The notes beneath the pieces were generated by a model that was not told where the DNA came from, ran no database searches, and saw only the letters and a list, made by a program, of their open reading frames with translations. A stretch of 64,000 nucleotides of DNA from Salidesulfovibrio onnuriiensis (GTDB lineage: Bacteria; Desulfobacterota; Desulfovibrionia; Desulfovibrionales; Desulfovibrionaceae): positions 186,001 through 250,000 of the forward strand of contig NZ_CP040751.1 in assembly GCF_008001235.1 (NCBI RefSeq), in the 5' to 3' direction. Shown one piece after another: positions 44,961 to 53,776 of the stretch; within the stretch, counting starts at the first letter, position 1; each line of letters starts with the position of its first letter. Made by a program: the position numbers and the translations under genes.

Positions 44961-45698
44961 CTACAAAAGCACGACCACGGCCAGCATGGCCGCAAGCTCC
45001 GCCAGCATGACCGCCGCGCCCAGAAAATCGCCGTTGGCCCCGCCCACCCGCTCGGCCAGATTGTAGAGCGGATAATGGGTGGCCGTGAGGAACCCGAAGC
45101 AGAGCAGCAGGCTCCAGAGCGGCAGGCAGTAGAAGCCCACGGCTGCGGTGAACAGCAGGGCCAGGAGCGAGCCGTTGAAGGTGGCCCCGTCCATGAGCAG
45201 CTTGCCCAGGCCGGGCCGGGCCAGGTGCTTGGCAAAATACCCGAAGGACACGCACCCGAAGCGACCGAACACGAACACGAATCCCACGGCGGCATAGAGC
45301 CGCGCCTCGAGCAGGGCGTGGAACAGGAGCAGCTGCCCGGCCACGAACAGGACCAGGGCCAGGACCCCGAACACGCCGCAGCGGCTGTCCTTGACCACCT
45401 CCCAGAAGCGTTCCCGGCTGGTGTGGGCCGTGACCGCGTCGAAGATGTCGCTGAGCCCGTCGTAATGCAGGCCGCGCGTGAGCCAGGCATTGAGGATGAC
45501 CAGCAGCCAGGCCTGGATCCAGGGTTGTCCCGCCAGCAGGCCCAGCTTCCAGGGCAGGGCCAGGACCGCGCCCAGTACCACGCCGATGAGCGGCATGACC
45601 GGCATGGACTTGAAGATCTCCTCCTCGGGCACCACGCGGGCCGGGGCCAGCCGGGTCATGAACCCCAGGGTGTTCAAAAAGATGCGTAACTGTTTCAT
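44961..45698 (-). CDS. cobS: Adenosylcobinamide-GDP ribazoletransferase (cobalamin synthase)
   Basis: This 245-residue integral membrane enzyme joins adenosylcobinamide-GDP to alpha-ribazole in the last assembly stage of cobalamin. The family motifs TRGLHYDGLSDIFDAV and the C-terminal VGGANGDFLGA are intact. The start ATG overlaps the stop of the SAM hydrolase gene as ATGA, with GGAG upstream, so it is translationally coupled. Other cobalamin genes are not adjacent, and no B12-type riboswitch was found upstream of the operon. Confidence 0.93.
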   Translation of the reverse strand: MKQLRIFLNTLGFMTRLAPARVVPEEEIFKSMPVMPLIGVVLGAVLALPWKLGLLAGQPWIQAWLLVILNAWLTRGLHYDGLSDIFDAVTAHTSRERFWEVVKDSRCGVFGVLALVLFVAGQLLLFHALLEARLYAAVGFVFVFGRFGCVSFGYFAKHLARPGLGKLLMDGATFNGSLLALLFTAAVGFYCLPLWSLLLCFGFLTATHYPLYNLAERVGGANGDFLGAAVMLAELAAMLAVVVLL

Positions 45699-46510
45699 GC
45701 CTCCCACTCCAGTTGCACGCTATCGCCGATGGCCAGCCCGAAGTCGCGGGCGGCCGAACCGCGGTTGACCGCGATCTCCATGAAGCCCTGGCTGCCCTCC
45801 AGCAGGCCGGGCGTGCCCTCGGGCAGGTCCGAATAGGTGTCCACGGCCTGGAGCTCCCGGCCCAGGGGCGTGCGGATGGTCAGCCCGGAAAGCGGCCCCA
45901 GGCACCCGGCGCGCAGGTTGAGCACGCAGTTGCCGAAATGGTCCACGTGCAACACATGGGCCCGCGCGCGGCCCGTATGCATTTCCGGGCGGCTGCCTGC
46001 GAGCCGCACCAGGGAATCCACCGGAATCTCGGGGCCCAGGTTCTCGGGCCTGCCGCCCGAGGCCAGCCAGGCCGTGATGGGTGCGAACACGTCCCGGCCG
46101 TGAAAGGTGTTGGAGACCTTGCTCACGGCCTCCTCGGCCGAGGACAGGTCATGGGCGGCCAGGTCGCCCCCCTCGTCCAGGAGCAGGCCGAGCAGCCCGT
46201 TGTCCGGGGCCACGAAATACTGTTCGTCCCTCCGTAGGACCACGATGCGCCGGTCCGAGCCCACGCCGGGGTCCACCACGGAAAGCAGCACCGCGTCCCG
46301 GGAGAAATGCGGGGCCGAGGCGGCCAGGAAAAAGGAGCCCTGCAAAATGTTGAACGGCTGCACCCCGTGGCAGATATCCACCACCGGGCAGCCCGGAGCC
46401 AGCCGGGAGAGCACGGCCTTGACCTGCCCCACGTAGGGGTCGGCCAGGCCGAAGTCGGTGATCAGCCCGATGGCGCGGCTGGCCGTGGGCTTCTTGCCGA
46501 GGGAAAGCAT
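45695..46510 (-). CDS. SAM hydroxide adenosyltransferase (S-adenosylmethionine hydrolase)
   Basis: This 271-residue protein belongs to the DUF62/duf-62 family, which uses a water-derived hydroxide to split S-adenosylmethionine into adenosine and methionine. The N-terminal ITDFGLADPYVGQVKAVL, VVDPGVGSDRR and PDNGLL motifs that build the Asp/Arg/His active site are present, as is the C-terminal VDHFGNCVLN. It overlaps the YitT gene by one base (TGATG) and cobS by four. The three therefore form one coupled operon. SAM or adenosine turnover may connect it with the cobS product. Confidence 0.9.
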   Translation of the reverse strand: MLSLGKKPTASRAIGLITDFGLADPYVGQVKAVLSRLAPGCPVVDICHGVQPFNILQGSFFLAASAPHFSRDAVLLSVVDPGVGSDRRIVVLRRDEQYFVAPDNGLLGLLLDEGGDLAAHDLSSAEEAVSKVSNTFHGRDVFAPITAWLASGGRPENLGPEIPVDSLVRLAGSRPEMHTGRARAHVLHVDHFGNCVLNLRAGCLGPLSGLTIRTPLGRELQAVDTYSDLPEGTPGLLEGSQGFMEIAVNRGSAARDFGLAIGDSVQLEWEA

Positions 46511-47388
46511 CAGTACACCTTCCTTGATGAAAATCCGCGCCCGAGCACGCGAAAGCCCGAGCCCATGATGGTGAAGGCCTCCGGGTCCACGGTGTAGACC
46601 AGTTCCTCGAGCCGCTTGAGCTGCACGCTGGTGACCATGGTCAGCACCACCTGCCGACGGTCGCCCGTGTATCCGCCGCGCCCTTCCAGCAGGGTCACGC
46701 CCCGGTCCAGCCTGTCGAAGATGCCCTGGACAATGGCGTCCGGATAGTCGGTGATGATCAGGACCATCTCCCGTTCGCCGAACATGCGCATGACGTAGTC
46801 GATGGCCACGGCCGTCACAAAGGTCATGGCAATGGAATAGAGCATGATGTGCGGGTTCAGCCAGGCGAAGCCGACCACGAAGACCAGGAAGTTGAACCAG
46901 AACTCGAAGGTGGCGATGGACATGTTCAGCTTTTCCTTGCAGATGACCGCCAGGATGTCCGAACCGCCCGTGGAGCCCAGGGTGCGCAGGGTCAGGCCCG
47001 CGCCCACGCCCAGGATGCTGCCGCAGGCCAGCACGGCCAGCCACACGTCCTGGATGGGCATGGTGTAGGTGATCATGTCCAGGAACAGGGCCGAGACCAC
47101 CATGCCGTACAGGCTGTAGAAGAAGAAACGCTTGCTGATGAAGACCCAGCCGAGCACGAACACGGGCACGTTGAGCACGAAGTACCACTGGCCCGGAGTC
47201 AGCCCGCCCACGATGTAGTAGACCAGCAGGCCCAGGCCGGACATGCCGCCCGTGAGCAGGCCGTGGGGCACGGCAATGGCCTTGACAGAAAAGGCGATGA
47301 GCCAGGACCCCAGGGTGAGCAGGAACAGGTTCCAGGGAATTCCGAAGGTAATCTTCCGGAAGCGTTCTTCGAGCGCGGGACTGAGCAT
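46510..47388 (-). CDS. YitT-family membrane protein, copy 1
   Basis: This 292-residue protein has five or so N-terminal membrane segments (YitT_membrane/DUF161 repeats) and a C-terminal cytoplasmic DUF2179 domain (about residues 205-285: VLIITDYPDAIVQGIFDRLDRGVTLLEGRGGYTG). The family is thought to be transporters or regulated membrane proteins, but no substrate is established. It leads the operon with SAM hydrolase and cobS, coupled by TGATG. Two further YitT genes lie at 47.7 and 54.6 kb, more like each other than like this one. Confidence 0.88.
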   Translation of the reverse strand: MLSPALEERFRKITFGIPWNLFLLTLGSWLIAFSVKAIAVPHGLLTGGMSGLGLLVYYIVGGLTPGQWYFVLNVPVFVLGWVFISKRFFFYSLYGMVVSALFLDMITYTMPIQDVWLAVLACGSILGVGAGLTLRTLGSTGGSDILAVICKEKLNMSIATFEFWFNFLVFVVGFAWLNPHIMLYSIAMTFVTAVAIDYVMRMFGEREMVLIITDYPDAIVQGIFDRLDRGVTLLEGRGGYTGDRRQVVLTMVTSVQLKRLEELVYTVDPEAFTIMGSGFRVLGRGFSSRKVY

Positions 47389-47541
47389 GGTTCTCCTCCG
47401 AGGCGGAATCTAACTGTAATGGAATGATTTGGGAAGCTTCTCCAAAAAGATTCACTCCTTTGCCACGAAGCGCCCTCCCCGATCAAATCAGAATTTTCAG
47501 CCACCCCCATCGGATATTCCGCACTCTCCCCGAAATCTGAA

Positions 47542-47555
47542 GAAGAATATTCTTC
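47542..47555. promoter_or_regulatory. 14-base palindrome in the divergent YitT intergenic region
   Basis: GAAGAATATTCTTC is a perfect palindrome about 105 bases upstream of the second YitT gene and 155 bases upstream of the first. It lies in an AT-rich gap of 270 bases that otherwise holds no gene. It could be an operator for either gene, but this is not shown. Confidence 0.35.
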
Positions 47556-47658
47556 GCTGTAATGCGAAAAAGTCTTGCCTGATAATTTGTTTTTGGGCAG
47601 CTTTCTCGCGAAAAAATCAGCATTCGGAAATAATTCCGCAAATCATACAGGAGAGACA

Positions 47659-48555
47659 ATGTCCCGGTTCCTTGCATCCGTACGCCGGTTCATCCCCAAC
47701 GCAGGTTCGGACCTCAGCTATTCCGTCCGCTGGAATCTGCTGCTCATCACCCTGGGGGCCCTGGTGGTGGCCGTGGGCACCCGCAGCCTGGCCGTGCCGC
47801 ACAGCTTCATCCCCATCGGGGTCTTCGGCCTGGCTTCGCTGCTCTACTACATGGGCCTGCCCCTGACCCCGGGCTGGATCAACCTGCTGCTCAACGTACC
47901 CCTGTTCCTGTTCGCCTGGTTCAAGGTCAGCCGAAGATTCTTCTGGTACAGCGCCTATGCCGCCCTGGTCACCTCGCTCTTCTACGAGCTGATCAACATC
48001 CCCATCGCCATCGAGAACGAACTCTATGCGGCCGTTGCCTGCGGGGTGTTCATCGGCTTCGGCGCGGGCATCGTGCTGCGTTCCCTGGGCTCCAACGGCG
48101 GCATGGACGTGTTCGCGGTCTACCTGTTCCAGCGCTTCAACATCGGCATCGGCAAGACCTACCTGATCTTCAACGTCGCGCTCTTCGCCCTGAGCATGTT
48201 CCGGCTCCCCCTGGACCTGGTGGTGGCCTCGCTGATCATGGCCTTCATCACCTCGGTGCTGGTGGACAACACCCTGGCCATGTTCAGCCAGCGCAAGGTG
48301 GTCTTCATCATCTCGGAGATGACCGAGGCCATCAGCCGCGACATACGCAGGGCCCTGAACCAGAGCGCCACCTTCCTGAGGGGCGTGGGCGCCCGCTCCC
48401 GCAGGGACCGCGACGTGCTCATGACCGTGATCAACAACGTGCAGCTCAAGAAGCTGGAAGAGATCACCTTCAGCCACGACGAAAAGGCCCTGTTCATCGT
48501 GGAAAACACCTTTTCGGTCATCGGCTCCACCTTCTCGAAACGAAAACTGTACTAG
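47659..48555 (+). CDS. YitT-family membrane protein, copy 2
   Basis: This 298-residue protein has the YitT membrane domain (about residues 20-190) and C-terminal DUF2179 domain (about 205-290, VVFIISEMTEAISRDIRRALNQSATFL). It is a close paralog of the copy at 54.6 kb, as both contain GFGAGIVLRSLGSNGG- or GFGAGVVLRSLGSNGG-type segments and end FSKRKLY. A strong AGGAGA site precedes the ATG; the longer frame from 47575 is not used. It is divergent from copy 1 and precedes the LuxR regulator by 92 bases. Confidence 0.88.
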   Translation: MSRFLASVRRFIPNAGSDLSYSVRWNLLLITLGALVVAVGTRSLAVPHSFIPIGVFGLASLLYYMGLPLTPGWINLLLNVPLFLFAWFKVSRRFFWYSAYAALVTSLFYELINIPIAIENELYAAVACGVFIGFGAGIVLRSLGSNGGMDVFAVYLFQRFNIGIGKTYLIFNVALFALSMFRLPLDLVVASLIMAFITSVLVDNTLAMFSQRKVVFIISEMTEAISRDIRRALNQSATFLRGVGARSRRDRDVLMTVINNVQLKKLEEITFSHDEKALFIVENTFSVIGSTFSKRKLY

Positions 48556-48573
48556 CCCGGCCGGTTCCCAATC

Positions 48574-48603
48574 CGGGTATTCGATGCTACACATCGGGTA
48601 CCC
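48574..48603. promoter_or_regulatory. CGGGTA repeats upstream of the LuxR gene
   Basis: CGGGTA occurs at 48574-48579 and again at 48595-48600, exactly 21 bases apart, or two helical turns. The second is part of the palindrome GGGTACCC. The same hexamer recurs in inverted form after the LuxR gene. It is a candidate autoregulatory operator. Confidence 0.4.
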
Positions 48604-48604
48604 A

Positions 48605-48623
48605 TCGGGGAGACGATCCCCGA
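48605..48623 (+). other. Hairpin in the LuxR gene leader
   Basis: TCGGGGA pairs perfectly with TCCCCGA around a GACGA loop, 24 bases before the start codon. It has no T tract, so it may be a leader structure or part of the operator rather than a terminator. Confidence 0.4.
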
Positions 48624-48647
48624 ACAAGCCCCGAGGAACCGGCAGCC

Positions 48648-49862
48648 ATGGAACACGACAAGACACCGCTCATTTCCCCCAGCGACCCGGGCGACGTGGT
48701 CGAGGCCTGGGACGACCTAGTCCTGTTCACCGACGACACGGGAACGGTGGTCCAAAGCACGGGCGTGCCCCTGGGCTACCTGCCTGTCGAAAACCCCGAG
48801 GGCAAGGCGCTCTGGCGGGTCCTGGCCCTGGAGGCCGAAAGCCTCGAACAGACCCTGAAGCGCTTTCCTCCCCTGCAGATCCACGAAATCTCCTGCTGCG
48901 ACGGCCGCAGCTTCCTGCTGCGCATCATCCCCCTGACCCGGCGGCTGGCCCCAAAGGGCGGCTACGTGGCCATCGCCACGGACAACCGGCCCATGGAGGC
49001 CCTCTACGAGACCTACGAGGAGCGGCTGGAGGACAACATCGCGGCCTGGTCCGACTCCATCACCCTGTTCAACGCCCTATTCGACATGGCCAAGGACGCC
49101 ACCCTGCTGGTGGACGAATCCGGCACTATTCTCACGGCCAACGCCGCGGCCCTCGGCACGCACTCCTCCGAGGGAAGGATGCTGGCGGGCACGCCCGTGG
49201 AAAACCTCCTGGGCAAGCGGTTCCGCGCCTCGCTGAAGCGGGCCATGCACAACCTGCGGCCCAAGGACATCCGGACGGAAAAGGTGGTGGCCCTGGACAG
49301 CGAGGGGGAAGCTTTCCCGGCCGAGGCCATCCTGCGCAAGATATCCTTCACGGACTACAGCCTGTTCCAGCTCATCCTGCACGACCTCTCCACCCAGGAG
49401 GGGCTGCGCGAGGACCTGCGCGACAAGAAGGCCGAGGTGGAGCAGATGAACATCGCCCTGCGCCAGGTCATCCGGTCCGTGGAGGAGGAACGGCAGGAAC
49501 TGCGCGAGCACCTGACCAACCAGGTCAAGGCGCAGATGCTGCCCGCCCTGGAACGCATCGCCAAGGCGGATACGGCCGAGATCCGGGAGGGGTACAAGAA
49601 CCTCATCGAGGAACAGCTCGTGGACCTGGCCGACGACGGCTCGGGCGAGCTGGACCCGGAACTGCTGCGCCTCTCCCCACGCGAGATGGAGGTCTGCCAA
49701 CTCATCCAGGTGGGCAGAAGCGGCAAGGATATCGCCGAGTTCCTGAACATGTCCTTCGAGACCGTGCAGACCCACCGCAAGAACATCCGCCGCAAGCTGG
49801 GGCTGCGCGGCAGCAAGACCTCCCTCTACAAATACCTGCGCCAGAAGCCGTCTCTCGGCTGA
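48648..49862 (+). CDS. PAS-domain LuxR-type transcriptional regulator
   Basis: This 404-residue protein has N-terminal sensory domains, including a PAS domain (about residues 140-255: DMAKDATLLVDESGTILTAN). A coiled-coil linker follows (about 260-300), then a C-terminal LuxR/GerE helix-turn-helix (about 338-400: RLSPREMEVCQLIQVGRSGKDIA). It has no receiver domain, so it should sense a ligand or redox state directly. It lies just upstream of the amino-acid transporter/beta-lysine genes, with CGGGTA repeats on both sides, so it is the likely regulator of that locus. Confidence 0.87.
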   Translation: MEHDKTPLISPSDPGDVVEAWDDLVLFTDDTGTVVQSTGVPLGYLPVENPEGKALWRVLALEAESLEQTLKRFPPLQIHEISCCDGRSFLLRIIPLTRRLAPKGGYVAIATDNRPMEALYETYEERLEDNIAAWSDSITLFNALFDMAKDATLLVDESGTILTANAAALGTHSSEGRMLAGTPVENLLGKRFRASLKRAMHNLRPKDIRTEKVVALDSEGEAFPAEAILRKISFTDYSLFQLILHDLSTQEGLREDLRDKKAEVEQMNIALRQVIRSVEEERQELREHLTNQVKAQMLPALERIAKADTAEIREGYKNLIEEQLVDLADDGSGELDPELLRLSPREMEVCQLIQVGRSGKDIAEFLNMSFETVQTHRKNIRRKLGLRGSKTSLYKYLRQKPSLG

Positions 49863-49865
49863 CTT

Positions 49866-49898
49866 TTCGGGTAGACCTACCTACCCGAAGCATACCCG
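49866..49898. promoter_or_regulatory. CGGGTA inverted repeats upstream of the transport/abl operon
   Basis: TTCGGGTAG (49866-49874) pairs with CTACCCGAA (49881-49889), and a further TACCCG lies at 49893-49898. No T tract follows, so it looks like an operator rather than a terminator. The hexamer matches the repeats upstream of the LuxR gene. Confidence 0.45.
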
Positions 49899-49926
49899 AC
49901 TATCCCCTTGAGCAAGGTGGGAATTG

Positions 49927-49951
49927 TTGTTTTCATAGCACACGAAAACAA
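49927..49951. other. Small inverted repeat before the tiny membrane gene
   Basis: TTGTTTTC and GAAAACAA pair across a 9-base loop, 28 bases upstream of the small open frame. The role is unknown; it could be an additional operator or an RNA hairpin. Confidence 0.35.
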
Positions 49952-49978
49952 CGCGGCACATTTTCACGCGCCAAAACC

Positions 49979-50167
49979 ATGCCCCTGAAACAGCACATAC
50001 CAGAAGAAGACACCCTGACCGTGTACGTTTCCGTCCTGCTCATGATCATTGCAGTATTCATTGCATTTCCAGCAGCAATTCTTGCAGAGAAATCCATACA
50101 AAACACCAGTCATCCACAACGGCAGTTCGTCATCATGCCGCGAAACTGCTACCTCACCAACAAATAG
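49979..50167 (+). CDS. Putative small single-pass membrane protein
   Basis: This 62-residue frame (ATG at 49979, TAG at 50165-50167) encodes one strongly hydrophobic segment (about residues 14-36, VYVSVLLMIIAVFIAFPAAI), with an acidic N-terminus before it and a short polar tail. It ends eight bases before the start of the binding-protein gene. Upstream there are two inverted repeats and no gene, but no convincing ribosome site precedes the ATG. I do not recognise a family. It could be a genuine accessory membrane peptide of the transporter locus or a chance frame. Confidence 0.45.
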   Translation: MPLKQHIPEEDTLTVYVSVLLMIIAVFIAFPAAILAEKSIQNTSHPQRQFVIMPRNCYLTNK

Positions 50168-50175
50168 GAGACACC

Positions 50176-50961
50176 ATGAACATTCTGTCACGCTTTCTGG
50201 CCGTATGCGCGGCCATGCTCTTTCTGTTCGCCCTGTGCGCCTGCTCCGAAGAAAACGCGGACTCCCTGTCCCGCGTCAAAGAGGCCAAGGAAATCAGCTT
50301 TGCCATGAGCGGCGGCTACCCCCCGTTCAACTTCTACAACTCCGACAACCAGCTGGTGGGATTCGACGTGGACGTGGCCCGGGAAGTGGCCAAACGCCTC
50401 GGCGTGGGATTCAAACCCGTGACCACGGAGTGGAGCGGCATCATCGAAGGCCTGCGCGCCGGGGCCTATGACGGCATCCTGGGCAGCATGGCCGTGACCG
50501 AACAACGGCTCAAGGTGGTCAACTTCTCCGCGCCCTACTACTATTCGGGCGCACAGCTCATGATCAAGAAAGACGCTCCCTACAAGACCACGGCCCAGTT
50601 GAAGGGCAAGGTCCTCGGCGTGGTCACCGGAACCACCTTCGCGGAAGACGCGGCCAAGCTCGGCGCGAACGACGTGAAGCTCTACAAGGACGACACCCAG
50701 ACCCTCATGGAACTGGACAGCGGCGTGGTGGACGGCGTGATCACCGACCGCGTGGTGGGCGTCACCGCCATGAACACCGGAAAATTCGACATCGCCATGC
50801 TGGGTTCCCCGCTGCGTAGCGAAGACATTGCCGTGGCCTTCCGCAAGGGTGACGACACCCTGCTGCACAAGGTCAACGAAATTCTCGCGGCCATGCATGA
50901 GGACAACACGCTTTCCGGCCTCAGCCGCAAATGGCTCAAAACGGACATCACGGTGCAATAA
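50176..50961 (+). CDS. Amino-acid ABC transporter substrate-binding lipoprotein
   Basis: This 261-residue family 3 solute-binding protein has a lipoprotein signal peptide with the box LCAC (Cys23). The mature part carries SGGYPPFNFYNSDNQLVGFDVDVAREVAKRLG and the later KVLGVVTGTTFAEDAAKLG lobe. It should capture a polar amino acid. With lysine 2,3-aminomutase downstream, lysine is the natural guess. TAGGAGA precedes the ATG. It is the first of three transporter genes in the usual order. Confidence 0.92.
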   Translation: MNILSRFLAVCAAMLFLFALCACSEENADSLSRVKEAKEISFAMSGGYPPFNFYNSDNQLVGFDVDVAREVAKRLGVGFKPVTTEWSGIIEGLRAGAYDGILGSMAVTEQRLKVVNFSAPYYYSGAQLMIKKDAPYKTTAQLKGKVLGVVTGTTFAEDAAKLGANDVKLYKDDTQTLMELDSGVVDGVITDRVVGVTAMNTGKFDIAMLGSPLRSEDIAVAFRKGDDTLLHKVNEILAAMHEDNTLSGLSRKWLKTDITVQ

Positions 50962-51042
50962 CGCACCGACCCTCTCCCGGGTGCGGCGCCTGCGACTCCG
51001 GCGCCGCGCCCGCTCTCTCGCACCACAGACACAGGATAAACC

Positions 51043-51699
51043 ATGTACTTCGACATCAGCTCGCTCCCGAAGTATCTTCCCTACTTCCTGCCCGCAGCCT
51101 GGATGACCCTCAAGGTCTCGGCCCTGGGCATCCTGCTCGGACTCGGGCTCGGGCTGGGAACTTCGTTTCTGCGCATCTCCGCCAACCCCCTGCTGCGCCT
51201 GCCCGCGCGGGGCTATATCTACATCATCCGCGGCACCCCGCTGCTGCTGCAACTGCTGTTCATCTATTTCGGGCTGCGCAGCCTGGCCGGATTCAGCGCC
51301 CTCACCTCGGCCGTGCTGGCCCTGGGAGTCCACAACGGGGCCTACATCGCGGAGATCTTCCGAGGGGCCATCGTCTCCATTTCGAACGGGCAGATGGAAG
51401 CCGCCCGCAGCCTGGGCATGTCCTATTCCCGGACCATGATCCGGATCATCCTGCCCCAGGCCTTCAAGCGGGCCATCCCGCCCCTGGGCAACCAGTTCAT
51501 CATCGCGCTCAAGGACTCGTCCCTGGCCAGCACCATCACCATCAACGAACTGCTGCTCAAGTCCCAGCAGCTGGCCTCGTCCAACTTCATGATGATGGAG
51601 ATGCTCTTTATCGCGGCCCTGTTCTATCTCATCTATACCGCCATGTTCAGCTGGCTCTTCCACCGCATCGAGAACCGCCTGGACGTGAGCGCCGCCTAA
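51043..51699 (+). CDS. Amino-acid ABC transporter permease
   Basis: This 218-residue inner-membrane permease of the His/Glu/Gln/Arg/opine family has about five membrane segments. The cytoplasmic EAA loop appears as GQMEAARSLGMSYSRTMIRIILPQA, and YIIRGTPLLLQLLFIYFGL marks the family. Only one permease gene is present, so it likely forms a homodimer. AGGA lies before the ATG. It follows the binding protein by 81 bases and precedes the ATPase by nine. Confidence 0.93.
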   Translation: MYFDISSLPKYLPYFLPAAWMTLKVSALGILLGLGLGLGTSFLRISANPLLRLPARGYIYIIRGTPLLLQLLFIYFGLRSLAGFSALTSAVLALGVHNGAYIAEIFRGAIVSISNGQMEAARSLGMSYSRTMIRIILPQAFKRAIPPLGNQFIIALKDSSLASTITINELLLKSQQLASSNFMMMEMLFIAALFYLIYTAMFSWLFHRIENRLDVSAA

Positions 51700-51708
51700 G
51701 GAGACCCC

Positions 51709-52446
51709 ATGCAGAAATCACCGGTCATCGAAATCTCGGGCGTCAACAAATGGTTCGGCGATCACCACGTGCTCAAGGGCATCGACCTCGACGTCATGCC
51801 CTCGGACGTGGTGGTGGTCATCGGCGCCAGCGGCTCGGGCAAGTCCACCCTGCTGCGCTGCGTCAACTACCTGGAATCCTACGACGAAGGAAAAATCCGC
51901 ATCTCCGGGGACCTGGTCTGCGGCGAGGACAAATTCATCAATGCCCTGCGCGCCAGGGTGGGCATGGTCTTCCAGCACTTCCACCTCTTCCCGCACATGA
52001 CCGTGCTCGGCAATGTCATGGAAGGCCCGACCCAGGTGCGCAGGATGCCCAAGAAGCAGGCCCGCGAACTGGCCCGCCATTACCTGGCCAAGGTCGGGCT
52101 GGAGGATAAGGAAGAGGCCTATCCGGAAACCCTTTCCGGCGGCCAGAAACAGCGCGTGGCCATCGCTCGCGCCCTGGCCATGGAGCCCGAGGTCATGCTC
52201 TTTGACGAGCCCACCTCGGCCCTGGATCCGGAACTGGTGGGCGAAGTTCTCTCGGTCATGAAGCAGCTGGCCGAGGACGGCATGACCATGATGGTGGTCA
52301 CCCATGAAATGGGATTCGCCCGCGAGGTGGCCGACACCGTGGCATTCATGGACCAGGGGGTCATCCTGGAACAGGGATGCCCGGACACCATTTTCGACAA
52401 TCCCCGCGAACCCCGCACCCGGGAGTTCCTGGGACAAATCCTTTAA
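51709..52446 (+). CDS. Amino-acid ABC transporter ATP-binding protein
   Basis: This 245-residue ABC ATPase of the GlnQ/HisP type has Walker [10 protein letters not shown], signature LSGGQKQR, Walker B VMLFDEP and switch His in VVTHEMGF. It energises the polar amino-acid importer made with the preceding permease and binding protein. A TAAGGAGA site precedes the ATG. It is followed after 16 bases by lysine 2,3-aminomutase, which links uptake with beta-lysine synthesis. Confidence 0.94.
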   Translation: MQKSPVIEISGVNKWFGDHHVLKGIDLDVMPSDVVVVIGASGSGKSTLLRCVNYLESYDEGKIRISGDLVCGEDKFINALRARVGMVFQHFHLFPHMTVLGNVMEGPTQVRRMPKKQARELARHYLAKVGLEDKEEAYPETLSGGQKQRVAIARALAMEPEVMLFDEPTSALDPELVGEVLSVMKQLAEDGMTMMVVTHEMGFAREVADTVAFMDQGVILEQGCPDTIFDNPREPRTREFLGQIL

Positions 52447-52462
52447 ACAGGAAGGCAACACC

Positions 52463-53776
52463 ATGACCATATTCAACGAACACCAGCAGGAAGTGGCCGA
52501 AATCATCGGCGACGACACTTCCAGGTCGGACTGGACCGACTGGAAGTGGCACATCCGCCACTCCATCAAGAACGTGGACGACTTCGAGCGCGTCCTGGGC
52601 GTCTCCTTTCCGGAGCGCAAGAAAAAGATCTACGAGCAGACCCTCAAGAAATTCCCCATGTCCGTGACCCCGTACTACCTTTCGCTCATCGACCCGGACG
52701 ACTACGCCAACGACCCCATCTTCATGCAGTCGTTCCCCAGCCCCGAGGAACTGAAGATCGAGCGCCACGACATGGCCGACCCCCTGCACGAGGACATGGA
52801 CAGCCCGGCCCCGGGCATCACCCACCGCTATCCGGACCGGGTGCTCTTCCACATCAGCAACACCTGCTCCATGTACTGCCGCCACTGCACGCGCAAGCGC
52901 AAGGTGGGCGACGTGGACTCCATTCCGTCGCGCACCAACCTGGAGGAGGGGCTGGAATACATCCGCAACACGCCCCAGATCCGCGACGTGCTGCTCTCGG
53001 GCGGCGACCCGTTCATGCTCTCGGACGAAAAGCTGGACTGGATCCTGACCAGGGTGCGCGAAATCGAGCATGTGGAGGTAGTGCGCATCGGCACCCGCAT
53101 GCCCGTGGTGCTGCCATACCGCATCACGGACAAGCTGGTGAATATGCTCAAGAAGCACCATCCCCTGTGGATCAACACCCACTTCAACCACCCGCGCGAG
53201 CTGACCGAATCCTCGCGCCGCGCCCTGGGCAAGCTGGCCGACGCGGGCATTCCCCTGGGCAACCAGAGCGTGCTCCTGGCCGGGATCAACGACTGCCAGC
53301 GACTCATCAAGACCCTGAACCAGAAACTGGTCAAGAACCGGGTGCGGCCCTACTACCTCTACCAGTGCGACATGTCCGAGGGCCTGACCCACTTCCGCAC
53401 GCCCGTGGGCAAGGGCATCGAGATCCTGGAAAGCCTGCGCGGCCACACCAGCGGATTCGCGGTGCCCACCTACGTGGTGGACGCGCCGGGCGGGGGCGGC
53501 AAGATCCCGGTCATGCCCAACTACATCGTCTCCTGGGGCACCAACAAGGTGGTGTTGCGCAACTACGAGGGCGTGATCACCACCTACAACGAGCCCGAAT
53601 CCTACGAACCCAACTACTGCGACCGGAAATGCTCCAAGTGCAACCTGCAGCTCAAGGAGGACGATGCCGAGGAAAAGGCCATCGGCATCGAGAAGCTGCT
53701 TTCGGACTGGGACGAGACCACCAGCCTGACACCGGAAAACAACGAACGCATGGAACGGAGGGACGATGCAGCCTGA
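52463..53776 (+). CDS. ablA: Lysine 2,3-aminomutase
   Basis: This 437-residue radical SAM/PLP enzyme converts L-lysine to L-beta-lysine. The [4Fe-4S]-SAM motif CxxxCxxC is Cys135, Cys139 and Cys142 (CSMYCRHC). The PLP lysine is Lys347 in [14 protein letters not shown]. The C-terminal zinc site is Cys386, Cys390 and Cys393. All key residues are present. The ATG is 16 bases after the ATPase stop; the longer frame from 52304 lies over the ATPase gene and is not used. It overlaps ablB by 11 bases, so the pair makes acetyl-beta-lysine. Confidence 0.95.
   Translation: MTIFNEHQQEVAEIIGDDTSRSDWTDWKWHIRHSIKNVDDFERVLGVSFPERKKKIYEQTLKKFPMSVTPYYLSLIDPDDYANDPIFMQSFPSPEELKIERHDMADPLHEDMDSPAPGITHRYPDRVLFHISNTCSMYCRHCTRKRKVGDVDSIPSRTNLEEGLEYIRNTPQIRDVLLSGGDPFMLSDEKLDWILTRVREIEHVEVVRIGTRMPVVLPYRITDKLVNMLKKHHPLWINTHFNHPRELTESSRRALGKLADAGIPLGNQSVLLAGINDCQRLIKTLNQKLVKNRVRPYYLYQCDMSEGLTHFRTPVGKGIEILESLRGHTSGFAVPTYVVDAPGGGGKIPVMPNYIVSWGTNKVVLRNYEGVITTYNEPESYEPNYCDRKCSKCNLQLKEDDAEEKAIGIEKLLSDWDETTSLTPENNERMERRDDAA

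Noticed and set aside
47389..47658. Cobalamin riboswitch for the cobS operon
   Set aside because: No B12-box or long structured leader is visible upstream of the YitT gene that starts the operon.
49863..50175. Lysine riboswitch before the transporter/beta-lysine genes
   Set aside because: The gap contains short inverted repeats and a small open frame but no match I can recognise to the conserved L-box core.
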